Source: Hyaloperonospora brassicae (taxonomy: Eukaryota > Oomycota > Peronosporomycetes > Peronosporales > Peronosporaceae). From it: 64,000 nt of DNA. The notes below the pieces were generated by a model. The model saw only the letters and a program-made list of their open reading frames with translations, was not told the DNA's origin and ran no database searches. The translations under genes and the position numbers were made by a program. Every line of letters begins with the position of its first letter. Position 1 is the first letter of the stretch. The DNA lies in the NCBI GenBank assembly GCA_947650285.1, contig CANTFL010000272.1, positions 62,001 to 126,000 of the forward strand, given 5' to 3'. Positions 49,947-61,263 of the stretch are shown here, piece by piece.

Positions 49947-52900
49947 AGCAACCTCAAGAGAATTTGCAAATCTCTTGACGAAAGTTGCTCCAGATACACA
50001 ATCATTGTGTGTCTCTGCACCTGGTGATGACGTTTCGCTCATCACCTTGAAGTTGGAAGCGACAAATGATTTGTCGCTTCGTGCCCTAGCAGACTGTGGG
50101 GCGTCGAACAACTTTGTTCGTCGCCAGTCACTAGAGGGTCGTAGGCTCAAGTTCGTTGAGCGCGACATTCCCCTCACAAGGATGACGGTGCGCCTTGCAA
50201 CAGGCGCATCGATAACCGTTGAGAAACGTGTAGTAGGAATCCACTACACGTTAGAGGGCGAGCAGTACGATGATGATTTCATCGTACTAGATCTGGATGA
50301 CAAATTTGATGTCATCCTGGGATTACCTTGGCTCAGAAAATACGAGCCAAGGGTGAGCTGGCACCATCGATCCGTCAAGATGCCTGCTGCTTGTTCATCA
50401 GATGGCCATCTGATGAACATCTTGGAGCGTCCACAAGCGTGTGGATGTTCTGCGAGTGAGTGCGATGGCCTCACTTGCGGTACGGTCGTTAACACGATTA
50501 CACAAGAACTCATCATGGTTGATCACTACACTGTGGAGCAAGCTCCCGGCGGCTGTACAGAAGTACAGGCTGCGCCGAAGGTCCACCACTCGAATAAGTC
50601 GAGTGGACCGGGACATGGATGCATGCCTAGCGGGCAGCATCTTAGAAGAAAGAAATCTGTTGCCCCCAAGGGGCAACATGAAAATCCTAGGTCAACTGGA
50701 GAGTCGACCGTAGAGGATCGGTTCCTGACTGTGGTTGCACAGCCACAGTCGGAAGACGTCGAGGGAATAAGTCCCCACGTACTTGAGGAAGGAGTTCCTC
50801 AAGAGTTGCTTGCTGAGGGATCAGGCCCTCAGCAACCTGTGGAAGCAAGTTCCCAGGAAGAAACCGAGACGTTGAACGACTTGGTTAATGACGGATCAAG
50901 CGTAGGCGCTTATACGCTTGATCTGATTGTGCCTCCGAAGTTGACTTCGGAGATAACTCAGTTGCCAACGCTAGAACCGAAACGGTTCTTGCGTGATCTG
51001 CGTAGTGGCAAAGTCAAGCAGATCTGCGTACTCGTCACAGAGGACGAGTATGTGACCGACATTCGGTCGGCAACAGTATTTGCTGAGAACGAACGGGTTC
51101 TCAGCAGCTCATCGATGTACGAAAGTGTCCTCGATGAGAAGACTCGGATTGAGCGATACGCGTCCCAATCCTGGGAGTCACTTCAGGCAAATCCTTTGTA
51201 TAAGGATTTGATCGAATTCAGGGATGTGTTCCCTGAATCCGTACCTTGCGAGTTGCCTAAGGACAAAGGCACTCGACACGAGATCGAGCTCAAACCGGGC
51301 TCGAAATACTGTGTCATGAAGCAGTGGCCACTGCCTCGTGAACAAGTGATAGCGATCGACAAGTTCTTTGCCGATCGCTTAGCAGCGGGCCATGTGAGGG
51401 AATCAACATCCCCTCACAGCTCTCCGACCTTCTGTGTGCGAAAGGCCACAGGAGGGTGGCGGATAGTGCACGCATTCAACAAGTTGAATGCTGCAACGGT
51501 ACCGGCTCAGACGCCGATACCGAGGAAGGACGTAATCATAGATGGTATGTCAAAGAGTGCCATCTTCTCGTCCATGGATCTGATGGATGGATTCTATCAG
51601 ATCCTGATGCGTGAACGGGACGTCCCGTTCACGGCAGTGAGTACCCCCAGCGGGATGCTGTGGGAGTGGCTAGTGATGCCACAGGGGCTGAGTAATGCCC
51701 CTGCAACATTCAACAGATGTGTTACAAATCTGTTGAGACCGGTGCGAGACTTCGCACCGAGTTACTTCGACGATGTGTTCGTCCATAGCCGGGCTATGGA
51801 CGGGAAGACGGACGTTGAAGTTCACAAAAGTCGTGTTCGTCATGTTCTTTAACTTATGCGCAAGCATAAGTTGTACGCCAACCTCAAGAAGTGTATATTC
51901 GCGGCTAGCGAAATATCGCTTCTTGGGTGCATCGTGGGGAAACACGGCGTACGCCCTGATCCCGAAAAGATCAAGGCGATCACCGACTGGCCAGTGCCAG
52001 TCGATGTCAAGGGACTTCGAAAGTTCCTTGGTCTTGCGGCGTACTTGCACAAGTACTCGCGCAACTACGCCGAGATGACTGTTCATCTTTCTTGCTTGCT
52101 CAAGAAAAATGTCAAGTGGTCATGGAACGCTGAGTGCCAGCGTTCCTTTGAAGGTATTAAGCAAAGCTTGATGCAATCGCCGATCTTGGCGATTGCAGAT
52201 CAGGACAGACCATTTCATGTGGTCTGTGACGCCAGCGATTTCGCAATCGGCTGTGCGTTAATGCAGTTCGATGCAGATGGCGCGGAGCGCGTCATCTGTT
52301 ATCAATCGCGTCAGCTGCAAGCAGCTGAGCGTAATTACCCAGTGCATGACAAGGAACTCCTTGCCATGAAATACGCACTGGCTAAATTTCGCGTCTATCT
52401 CTTGGGAGATAGACCGTTTATCGTCTATACGGACCATGCGTCATTACGCACGGCCGTAAACAGCCCTCACCTCTCGCAAAGAATGGCGAGGTGGCTGTCT
52501 TTCTTCGCGGAGTATAACTTCTCCGTGGAGTATAAACCGGGACGACTCAATGTCGTCGCGGATGCTCTTTCGCGCCGGCCCGATTTCGAGCCGGACGCGC
52601 AATCCAACAGTGAGGACAAGCCCACTGTTGCGACACTGTCAGTCAGTGTCCCGTCGTCAAGTTTACTTGACGACGTACGAAAGGCATACGCGGAAGATAA
52701 GGATCTTCTGCGATTGATGGATCATCTGGTGAATCCATCCAGTAAATCCATGAGGGATTTACCGGCTTTGTATCGATCCTCATCGGATCGGTATAGTACA
52801 CGCAACGGATTGCTGTACTATACAGCTGTTGCCGACGACACGCCTCGTGTCGTCGTACCCGCTCATCATGATTTGCGATTGCGCATCATGTATGAGTGTC

Positions 52901-53838
52901 ACGATGCCCCAACAAGCGGCCATCGTGGTAGAGAAAAGACTTACCTCACGGTAAGTCGCGACTTTTACTGGCCCCGCCAGTATCAGTTTGTTCGCAAGTA
53001 CATCCGTGCTTGCGAAGTTTGTCAACGGGTGAAGCCTAGTCCTTCATCCCGTGCGCCATTGCAGCCTCTGCCTGTTCCGACAGAGTGCTGGCAGTCCGTT
53101 TCAATGGACTTCGTCTTCGGGTTTCCCGAAGACGCTCACAAGAATAATGGTATTCTTGTGTTTGTTGACCGATTCAGCAAGATGGTCCATCTTGCTGCTG
53201 TCCCTGAGTCGATCAAGGCTCAAGGTTGTGCTCGTGTCTTTCTAGACACGGTCTTTAGACTCCACGGGTTACCCCGTGAGCTCGTATCCGACCGTGACCC
53301 TCGGTTCACGGCGGCATTTTGGCAAACCGTGTTCCGTACTCTCGGAACACGATTGAAGATGTCCACTTCTGACCATCCAGAAACAGATGGTCAGACGGAA
53401 CGTGCGAACCGTGTCCTCGAAGAGATTCTTCGAGGATATGTCCACTCGTTTCCGAGTTGGAGCGAATTCCTACCCATGGTGGAATTCGCCATCAATAATT
53501 CGGTGCATGCTTCAACACAGCACACACCGTTTTACGTGAATGGCCTACGCCATCCACGTGTGCCCACCCTTCTAGAGTGTGACTCTTGGATAAGGGGGGA
53601 GGGACTCGCTCGAGCAAAAACCGTTTTGGCTCTTGCTCATCACGTGTCGACGCAAACGTCGTCACGTATGATGCCGATGTCGATCAAGTCGACATCGATG
53701 AAGAAGATCATCTCAATAATAGCGAAGACGCTATTATTGATTCGGATGATGATGACGATGCTGGTATATTCAGCATCGCCAACGATTATGCCAGCGAGGA
53801 AGAAGACAACCTCGCTGAAGAAGAGAGCAATCTCTTAG
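49909..53838 (+). pseudogene. pol: Pol of element E with one internal stop
   Basis: Same layout as pol of D, read after a -1 shift. The protease has ADCGASNNFV, an Ala for Val before the catalytic Asp. RT, RNase H and integrase motifs are intact (YFDDVFV; VVCDASDFAIG; MDFVFG; SDRDPRF; QTERAN). A single TAA at 51850-51852 cuts the frame after RT palm motif C and its flank; from 51853 to 53838 it is open again. The stop lies in a short tract (AAAAGTCGTGTTCGTCATG and CTTTAAC) that matches elements B and C rather than D. Confidence 0.88.
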
Positions 53839-54818
53839 CAGTGCGCACGAAGCGCACTGCTAGACAAAACAAAGAGTCAGCAGAGAACTTCCTGCTGACT
53901 CGAGAAGCGGTAGTCCGTTTCGTTCAGGACTCCATCGCAAATGCGGTGGACCGTCAGAAACGGAACGCAGACAAGAATGGAAGAGCAAATGTTCTTTCAT
54001 TTAAGGTTAATGACCTAGTACTACTGTCAACGGTAAACCTACCTGGACATGCAGTCACTAGTGTCGGCAGTAGTAAACTACTGCCGAAATACATTGGGCC
54101 ATTTCGAGTGTTGCATCGCAAGGGCAATGCATACACACTTGAATAGCCACGTAGGATGCGCACGCATCCTACGTTTTACGTGGGGAGGCTTAGGTCGTAC
54201 TGTCAGTACGAGCCTTCTTCTTTCGATGAAGATAGCCCCCACGTTCAAGAACATCCATCAAGTTCTTGCGTTCGCGCTCCAGACGATCCGTCTGGTCGCG
54301 CAGATATGATACCTCGGTATTCAACCGAGTTATCTCTCCGCGAGCTGTCGCCAGCTCGCCGAAAAGGGAGCGGACATCCCGCTCGACCTGAAGCTGCGCC
54401 GTGGCATAATCGGCGCGATCCCTCGCCCGATCAGCCTCGTGACCCTTGCGGTTCTTCCGCACGGTGTCGGTCAAAGCGTAGCGTCGGTCGCGCTCGTGCT
54501 TCAAGTCATCGCGCAATTCATCGATTGCGCGATCCATCTCGTAAGGGTCGAGATGGTGGGCCTGGGGTTCTGGAGGAGGTCTTTCCTCCTCCACCACATC
54601 CTTTGGTGGATGCTCATGGTGATCAACGCTTTCTAGTGGAGCGTATCTTGAATCACCGTGACGATTCAGGATCAAGGACGAGCTACCTCGTCCAGTGGAG
54701 GGGGTATCCACCCTCTTGGAACAGCTGGAAGCCCCGCTCTCAGCTGTTGATGGATGTTGAAGGTCTCGTCCGCCAGTATGACGAGACCCATCCGATGAGT
54801 CCTGTGGCCCATCGGTAA
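53586..54818 (+). pseudogene. Integrase C-terminal part and chromodomain of element E, one stop
   Basis: Same length as in D (411 codons) but split by TAG at 54144-54146, where D has a Leu codon just after the GPF module (GAATAGCC versus GAATTGCC). The chromodomain downstream is intact except for WNSWKP in place of WNSWEP, a charge change in a conserved aromatic-acidic patch. Confidence 0.85.
53594..53599 (+). repeat. G6 run at the pol / chromodomain junction of E
   Basis: Same G6 run and same -1 frame relation as in D. Confidence 0.6.
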
Positions 54819-55795
54819 ACACGCGCCCAAGGCGCTTGTAGACGGATTGCAAGTTTGCAATCGCGTCACGCATCTCAGCTGAGATGTGTGCCCTTCCCCA
54901 GGGCGAATTTAGGGAGTACACATCCCTATGTGCACGCTGCGAGTTGTCAACACAACTCGCACAAGGGTCTCCCCATGTGAGGCAAGGAATGCCTGCCTCA
55001 CTAGATAAACAATGCAACCGGTACCTAGCACCGGTTGGCGTTCGCCGTTCGAACCTGAGGCGTGTTGCCTCAAGTTTCTTGAGCCACCCCTCTCGTCCAA
55101 AATTCTTGACGTTTTGGACGAACGCGTTCCACGCAGCCAAAAGCGATGTTTTGTCACGCTTTTGGTTGCTATTGTACCATCGATGTCTAAGGAAGACATC
55201 GAGATAAAAGTCTTCTTCAGCGCGAAAGTTCTTCGCGCTGGAACTCAAGCCGTGAAGCTCGGTTGCATCGAATAAGGGTATTCGATGGTGTTGGCCTGTC
55301 TCGTGAGACAGGCTATTGATGAGTTGTTCGGGCAAACGCCACGGCTTCAACTCATCACGCTTCACAGTGGTACCCTTGTCGGTACCACGGCTCCAAGATT
55401 GACGACGGCTCGCGCCATCGTCATCACGCTCGTGCGAAGACGCACGAGCCGGCGGTGGTGAAGAATAGAACTCACCACCCTGATCATCGTCATCACTGCC
55501 GAACAGACTGTGATGCGAATCACGAGTCCGTTCGTTCGGCAGTGGCCTTGGCGAATACTGAGGCGTCGCCGGTGAGCGAGACGCCTCTGGAGCATTGCCC
55601 GAGTCAGACACGTCTGACTCGCCAGAGTAGATGACCTCCACATCGGGGTCATCGTGCGCACGCGGCGTGATACCGCGTGCACCTGCAGCACCTGTTGCTG
55701 CAGGCGAAGAAAGGGGCGGCAGACGACGAAGCGTCTGCCGCAGAGGCTTGCACAGCACCAGGCTGTGTGGGTCTTGAGTCACCTCGCATAGACAT
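54190..55795 (-). pseudogene. Antisense ORF of element E with one inserted base
   Basis: Begins at ATG 55795 (MSMRGD), as in D. One extra A (GAAGAAAGGGG versus GAAGAAGGGG) near 55710 shifts the frame about 27 codons in; from there to 54190 the frame is open and matches D for about 500 codons. The region is 1606 nt, one more than in D. A short segment near residues 85-110 is unlike D (SDDDDQGGEFYSSPPPARAS versus SDDESDDEYVCSSPQSARAP), while the flanks are almost identical. Confidence 0.8.
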
Positions 55796-55913
55796 GTTAA
55801 CTATGCGAGGTCAAGCGGAAAGTGAGTGGAACGGACCAAACAAGTGCTCCCTGTCCCAATGGTGGCCAACGGGTGGCCTCCATATTTCGATAGTCACACG
55901 GTGACTATCAGTT

Positions 55914-55924
55914 AAGGGGGGTGA
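55914..55924 (+). other. Polypurine tract of element E
   Basis: AAGGGGGG plus TGA directly before the 3' LTR. Confidence 0.85.
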
Positions 55925-56312
55925 TGTAACGGGGCAGCCCGTTACATGATATTGTCACTTAAGGAAAGTGACAATAAAGAATATAAGATGGATATTCTTT
56001 AAACAATATCACCAAAGTGGTGATATTGAAGGGTCGACCAAAGGGTCTGTTCATTGGTTGATATCGTGATGATATCAACCCACCAATCGCCGCAAGACGC
56101 GCGCAATGAGTGGTGACGAGACGTCACCATACATGCAGTTATATTAGTATAATTGAATTAAGTCAAACGAAGAGACAGTAGTTTAAAGACTTAATTTATT
56201 AATATAACAGTTCTACTTTTACCCTACCTACGCTTCCTCGCTCGCCACGTGTACGTCTGTCGGGGCACCCAAATCCCTTGCGTTAAGTTACGCAAGGGTG
56301 TGCCCCGTTACA
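55925..56312 (+). repeat. 3' LTR of element E
   Basis: 388 bp, two differences from the 5' LTR. Confidence 0.95.
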
Positions 56313-56317
56313 AACGA
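56313..56317 (+). repeat. Target site duplication of element E, right (AACGA)
   Basis: Matches 48333-48337. Confidence 0.95.
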
Positions 56318-57196
56318 CCCCTCCATCCATTGTGTGGCGATACCACGCTTCACGCAGCTTAGTAATTAGTGATACCTTGCTTTAATCTAAACAGGTTGTC
56401 ACTGAGCTAAGATTCGCATGTTGATTTTTATGTTATTGTCTCTCGCTTGTAATCGTATACCTGTTTAACTAATATGCTTGTCATAATTGAATGAAGTCGA
56501 TCCCGTGCCAACCGGAACTGTCGACAACCTTTAGACTGATCAATATGTGTTCGCTTCCGCAGCGCTGAACAAGGTAGATGCTTTCGGCGCCGGCTATGCT
56601 TCCCATTAAAATAAGCGAGGTCTCTGGCAATTCTTACGCCTGGATGGAGACCTGGAGCCTAAACGATTTCCGTGGTTGTGGGTTGTGGAAAGTATACAAG
56701 TGGAGCGACAAGTCTTTCCAGACGTTCGGAAGTTGAAAGGTTAGCGTCCATCGCGTACGACAGAAGAATTCGATGGATGCGATTAGCAGACTGTGAAGTC
56801 CCAGTATGGGAAAGTCGTGTTGATGTAACCAGACTGTGAAGGCCCAGAGGGAGGTAGCTGCACTATTCTAAGAGACGATGACATCGCATAAATGTAGAAG
56901 GAAGGAAGAGATTGCACTAGACGATACTAAGCATCGGTTTAAAACTACGTGAAAGACGAAAGCGGGGTCTCAACACAACATTGCGCGGTGCTGGCCATTT
57001 GCGTCGAATCTCTTGGGATGTCTGTCTCCTGGGCTGCTGAAGTCTAGTGAGATACGTGTACTTTTCTTGTTTTATATATTGCAGCTCGACTGATAGTTTA
57101 CCAGATTTGTGGATGCGTCAAAGGGATGGCACACGTCGCGAAGAAAACTCTTTCCTGAGACCTAGTGCTATCCCTTGCACGGGCTAATGCATGAGC
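56318..57196. other. Spacer between element E and solo LTR F
   Basis: About 880 bp without a gene I can support. It is the continuation of the DNA before element E. A short direct repeat (CAGACTGTGAAGTCCCAG and CAGACTGTGAAGGCCCAG, 45 bp apart) lies at about 56790-56850. Confidence 0.5.
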
Positions 57197-57201
57197 ATGA
57201 G
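57197..57201 (+). repeat. Target site duplication of solo LTR F, left (ATGAG)
   Basis: ATGAG before the LTR, repeated at 57650-57654. Confidence 0.85.
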
Positions 57202-57649
57202 TGTAACGGGGCACACTCTTGTTCCTGTGCCTAAACGACACAAGGAGCGTGTACCCGACGTCACGTGGCGTGAGGAAGCGCGACAGAGGCAGTACTGAAC
57301 CCGAAACATCTATATTGAGGGAAAAATAGAACTGTTTTTAATATAAATATGTCTGTTTCTAATTCATCTTCCGTCTTTATCTAACTACATTAAACTACTG
57401 TCTCCTATGTGGGGCTTCTGTCCACCACCCATTGCGCGCGTCCAGCAGCGATTGGTGGATAAATTGGTTGATGTTCTGTGTACATCAACCAAGAAGTGGA
57501 CCCCTCTGCGGATACTATCCTTAGCGGTAATATTCCGACAGCATCACTCTTCTTGAGTGATGTTGATTAAAAATTATTATTACAATACAGAATATTAAAA
57601 AATTGGTACTTTCGTACCAATCCTTATGTAACGGCTCACCCCGTCAAAA
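57202..57649 (-). repeat. Solo LTR F
   Basis: 448 bp LTR in minus orientation: TGTAACGGGGCACACTC at 57202 to a decayed CTCACCCCGTCA near 57646. Flanked by ATGAG at 57197-57201 and 57650-57654. The core CCCATTGCGCGCGTC is at 57427-57441. No internal element sequence is attached, so it arose by recombination between LTRs of a former full element. It is nearest to the A-type LTR. Confidence 0.9.
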
Positions 57650-57654
57650 ATGAG
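57650..57654 (+). repeat. Target site duplication of solo LTR F, right (ATGAG)
   Basis: Matches 57197-57201; the LTR end before it has one extra base. Confidence 0.8.
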
Positions 57655-57986
57655 CAATGACTTGTGGCGCATTAGCGCTGCCATTCAATGCCCACCCGTT
57701 TTACCGCCTACGCGTGTTGAAGCCGCACGAACAGCATTCCCTAAAACGCTTATTCTCTTTTGATCGCGCGAGAGAGGATTCACGCCATAGTGGGTCGTGA
57801 TGGGACCGAGCCATACTTTGACAATGTTTTGACTTGAAAAATTCAAGACTGCAATTCTCGAAAGTGTTCCTTTTAATGGTGGAACAATTCACAATATGGC
57901 AATTTTTACTGATCTGTGAAAACGACTAGGCATCATATTTAAAAGACGTTTGCGCAGCAAAGCTAATCGCAGCTTTATACACATCT

Positions 57987-58400
57987 ACTGTAGCGGGGTG
58001 AGCATGTTATATGATATTACGTGTTATAATAAGAACGACATACAGAATGTAACGTGTTTAATTCTCATTTCAATTTTACTGATATAGGTGTTATTGTAGG
58101 GGTGACCCAAAGGTAAACTCATTGGATAAACAGGCAATAGTATTATTCCACCAATTGATGCTAGACGCACGCGCAATGGGTGCTGTATAGATGTCACGAT
58201 GCATGATAATATATTAATATCGTTATGAACTGGGCCATTAAGTCGATAAAAATTAAAGGACTTAGTAACAATAATTCAGTTGAGTTTTTATAACAACAAA
58301 GTTTAGTCCCTTGATTATAATATTTCTTTTAGCATACTGTGTAATCTACTCAGTAGAGCACTGTCTTAAGCAGTTGTCCGCATGAGCTTGCTCAGCAGTT
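57987..58400 (+). repeat. Decayed LTR of the same family, plus orientation
   Basis: TGTAGCGGGGTGAGCATGTTATATGATATT matches the LTR start, and CCAATTGATGCTAGACGCACGCGCAATGGGTG matches the LTR core in the right place (each quoted only as family words). The right end is not clear. Confidence 0.6.
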
Positions 58401-59289
58401 TTGTCAGCACGTAGCTACCAGTGCCCAGTTACACTCACTTTATGTATAATTCTTAGAAGGCGCACCATCCCTGCCCTCTCCGAGCCACAAACACGGTAAT
58501 ATATGTGCTTTCAAATTCGCTATCAATGCTGTCACGGATAAATACAGCTTTAGATTTTACGTTCGATCTGAAGAGTATGGGTTGCCTGTATATCAAGGCT
58601 AATACCGCTTAATTGTAGCTCTATCTTGCGACAAGGGTAATGTGATAATACAATATGGTCACTAATGAGCTATATATGTTGCGTGAAAGCAATAAAGACT
58701 CACAAGTATGCAAACGACCCCACGATCAAACCGTAACATGGAACTGGCAGCCACATACTAATAACATTACGGAGCAAATTATCCCTTGCAACACGGTAGC
58801 AGATCTTTTATAGCTCTTCTCCAGATTCAGGCTTTCTGCTCATCGAGAAAGTAAATTCTATCAAAGAATTCGACTAAACGAGTCGACAGGCGTACCGCAT
58901 AATGTATTCGCTCGGCAGACCGAACAATTGAGTGAATCATGAGCAACATTTGCTCAGAAGTCAATGCCTCAACCAAAAATTTGACCTTATTAAAACTTGA
59001 GACGCCTTATCAAGGCACGTGTCTCTAACATATCATAAGTGAAACATCAACTTTATTGTGTTTTCATGGGAAAGAACGCCCTAGCCTAACGCACCTGATT
59101 TAGACACTAACTCTTTAATTAGTACATATTATAAGATATTGTATTTGGCGACTGACATACGTCATTCCGAACAAACTACGAAGGAGTTCTGATACTACTT
59201 TTTAATAGATAACCATTCCATATATCAAAATCCACACTTTAACGGTTAGCAGCCGATGTTTAATCCTCGTTTCAATAAGAGGTAGTTAG
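58401..59289. other. AT-rich stretch, possibly a decayed gag
   Basis: No open gene. Words such as GAGCAACATTTGCTCAG near 58941 and CATCAACTTTATTGTGTTTTC near 59045 resemble gag of the Gypsy family (D: CACATTTGCTCAG; ACGTTGATTACGGTGTTCATG) in the same order downstream of the decayed LTR. This is weak. Confidence 0.3.
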
Positions 59290-59660
59290 TGCTATGTCAA
59301 TAGGAGTATGGAAAACAGAGAAAGGCTAATAACAAATGCGACTAGCCTAAATAGTACAATATAAATCGATACTACACTTTATTCAGGTTCTTTCATCTCT
59401 CCTCGGTCAACTAGTCCTAATTTAATCATACTAACCCGATATTATGTATCGTGATGTCTGCTCACCATCCATTGCGCGCGTCATGCGTATAAATGCGTTA
59501 ATATCAGTCGATATAAATCATTTAATGAGAGAACCTAGGTCCACTGGAAGAATATCACCCTGTCCTATGTTTTTCTTCGAATATAATTGAATGGAATATT
59601 CCTTGTTATTCAATATTACATATTTGTATTAATATGTTATTGGTTCACCCGTTTTTTAAG
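59290..59660 (-). repeat. Decayed LTR of the same family, minus orientation
   Basis: Contains CACCATCCATTGCGCGCGTC at 59464-59483 and GGTTCACCCGTTTT near 59642, in minus order and closest to the LTR of element C. Ends are eroded. Confidence 0.6.
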
Positions 59661-60720
59661 CGAAACAGCTGCTCGTATTTCAGTATGTAAGGTGCTATTC
59701 CGTTACATAGAATAAAGAATTAAACGCGTCAATGGTAATTTGTTTGTAATAAAAAAATCACCTAATTTTTACTTATACACAAAGTATATCGAAAACCTAC
59801 TTACTAGGCAATATTTGGCGGTGCTCCGCAAAAACACAATTTTGGTTAAAAATTGATAAGTAAACCGAAAATCACATCTGCACACGCTCGATTAGGTATG
59901 AGCACGTAGGCATAATAGGACTTTACACTCCAAATAGAAAAAGTAAGGTGTCACATTTAGGAGACTTAAACTATAAACAGAAATAAATTTTGTTGTAATT
60001 TCCCTGTTCATTTTACTACGTGTTTTCGCTAAGGATATAAATTAGGTTTTTTACTTATGGTGTACGTAGGCTGAGCCGTAGCCGATTGGTAATGCACTCG
60101 AATCGGGACCGAAATTTCTATAAGTCGATACCCGCGCAGGGGTGGTACGATTACACATCGCTGGAAACTGGCTATCAGATCAGGATAGAAAAGGTCGCAC
60201 GCATACCCGAATTTACCTCAACCCTTCTCTTTCTCATAAGGCGCCTGCTGCCATAATTACTGCCCATCAACTACTTGGTATAAAGCAACGGGAGCAGCCA
60301 ACTTTCGAATTCTATCTGTTAAACGACCTTTGCTGATGTCGAACTTTTCAGAATGTAAATGATTGTCCGCTTTTTAAAAGTGGCGCTCGTCTAAGTATTA
60401 GTATGTTAATATATTTATGGATGTCCTAATGAGTAATAGTTGGAATAGTCATGATATTAGCTGCCAGTTTTTGGAGTCATGTTGACTTTGAGTGAGGTCC
60501 AATTTAATGTAACCAGTTAGGCATTATCAACATAAATTGCTCCAAGCCGGTGCGCAATTTAATTAATGCTAAGAGTGTAGAATAGGATTAAAATGTAGTT
60601 TCTGCTTGGAAGACGAAAAATACTGCACGGATTACGAATAGAGGGATTGTCACTACAATTTAAGGTAACCTCGAATCGCTGAAGAACTTACGGGTTGTCA
60701 TCGACCTCTACAGGAGGCCG
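59661..60720. other. AT-rich spacer with a possible tRNA-derived SINE head
   Basis: No protein gene I can support; the frame 60142-60336 is unrecognised. At 60079-60089 TAGCCGATTGG fits the RNA polymerase III A box, and at 60124-60132 GTCGATACC resembles a B box one base short. The spacing is about 35 bp. The acceptor stem of a real tRNA does not form, so this is at most a SINE or tRNA relic. Confidence 0.3.
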
Positions 60721-60729
60721 TGGTAAGAT

Positions 60730-61263
60730 ATGCTATATGACAAACACATTGATCCTATCTCATCAGATGGCGGCTTAGTCTACATAATTTCAGAAGTCAG
60801 TGACCATTATTTGATTAAGACAGACGGTTGGTGTAGAATCAAGTTGTCTTATATGTCGTGCTCGGATTGTAACCATTTTCGAGTCGCTATTAGAAAAGCC
60901 TCCACTGTACATCCTACCCGTACATAAAATATACGATTTCGTGCTATTGCTGTTTCAAATTTAAACGTGACTTGCGCTATGATTACGTGTTAATGCATGC
61001 TTCGTTCTTTATGTCTTGGTTGCCACAGAAGGAGCTGTCAGAACATTGACGCGTGTGGGAGTAGCGATTGCAAGAATTACAAGGTAAACCTTCTAGCTAC
61101 TGCAAATATTAGAAAAGGTCCACATGACTCATGTGAAGATTGTAAAATGTCCAATTTCGCGGTTCGAGACGATTATAAAAAAAGACCAGGTATCCGAAAA
61201 CTTCCATACTATCAAATAATAGGGGGTTGTCAAGTTTCTTGCGCTTCTTTTTTTAAACCTTAA
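60730..61263 (+). pseudogene. Unrecognised Cys-rich ORF relic, two in-frame stops
   Basis: Two open stretches in the same frame (60730-60927 and 60997-61263) are separated by TAA at 60925-60927 and a second TAA near 60990. They contain several CxxC pairs (CSDC; CLGC; SCEDC) that could be remains of a zinc-binding domain, for example of a transposase. I do not recognise the family. Confidence 0.3.

Larger units (their letters stand above)
48338..56312 (+). mobile_element. Element E: near-intact Ty3/Gypsy chromodomain retrotransposon
   Basis: 7975 bp flanked by AACGA duplications, same layout as D. The LTRs (388 bp each) differ at two sites: GTTAGATT/GTTATATT and TCGTTCGCC/TCGCTCGCC. Defects are few: one stop in RT (51850-51852), one stop near the GPF module (54144-54146), and one inserted base near 55710 in the antisense ORF. 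E is therefore young but probably not autonomous. It could still be moved in trans, since LTRs, PBS, PPT and gag are intact. Confidence 0.93.

Noticed and set aside
60061..60150. Functional tRNA gene
   Set aside because: A-box and partial B-box words are present, but no acceptor stem pairs and the anticodon arm is not convincing; kept only as a possible SINE or tRNA relic.
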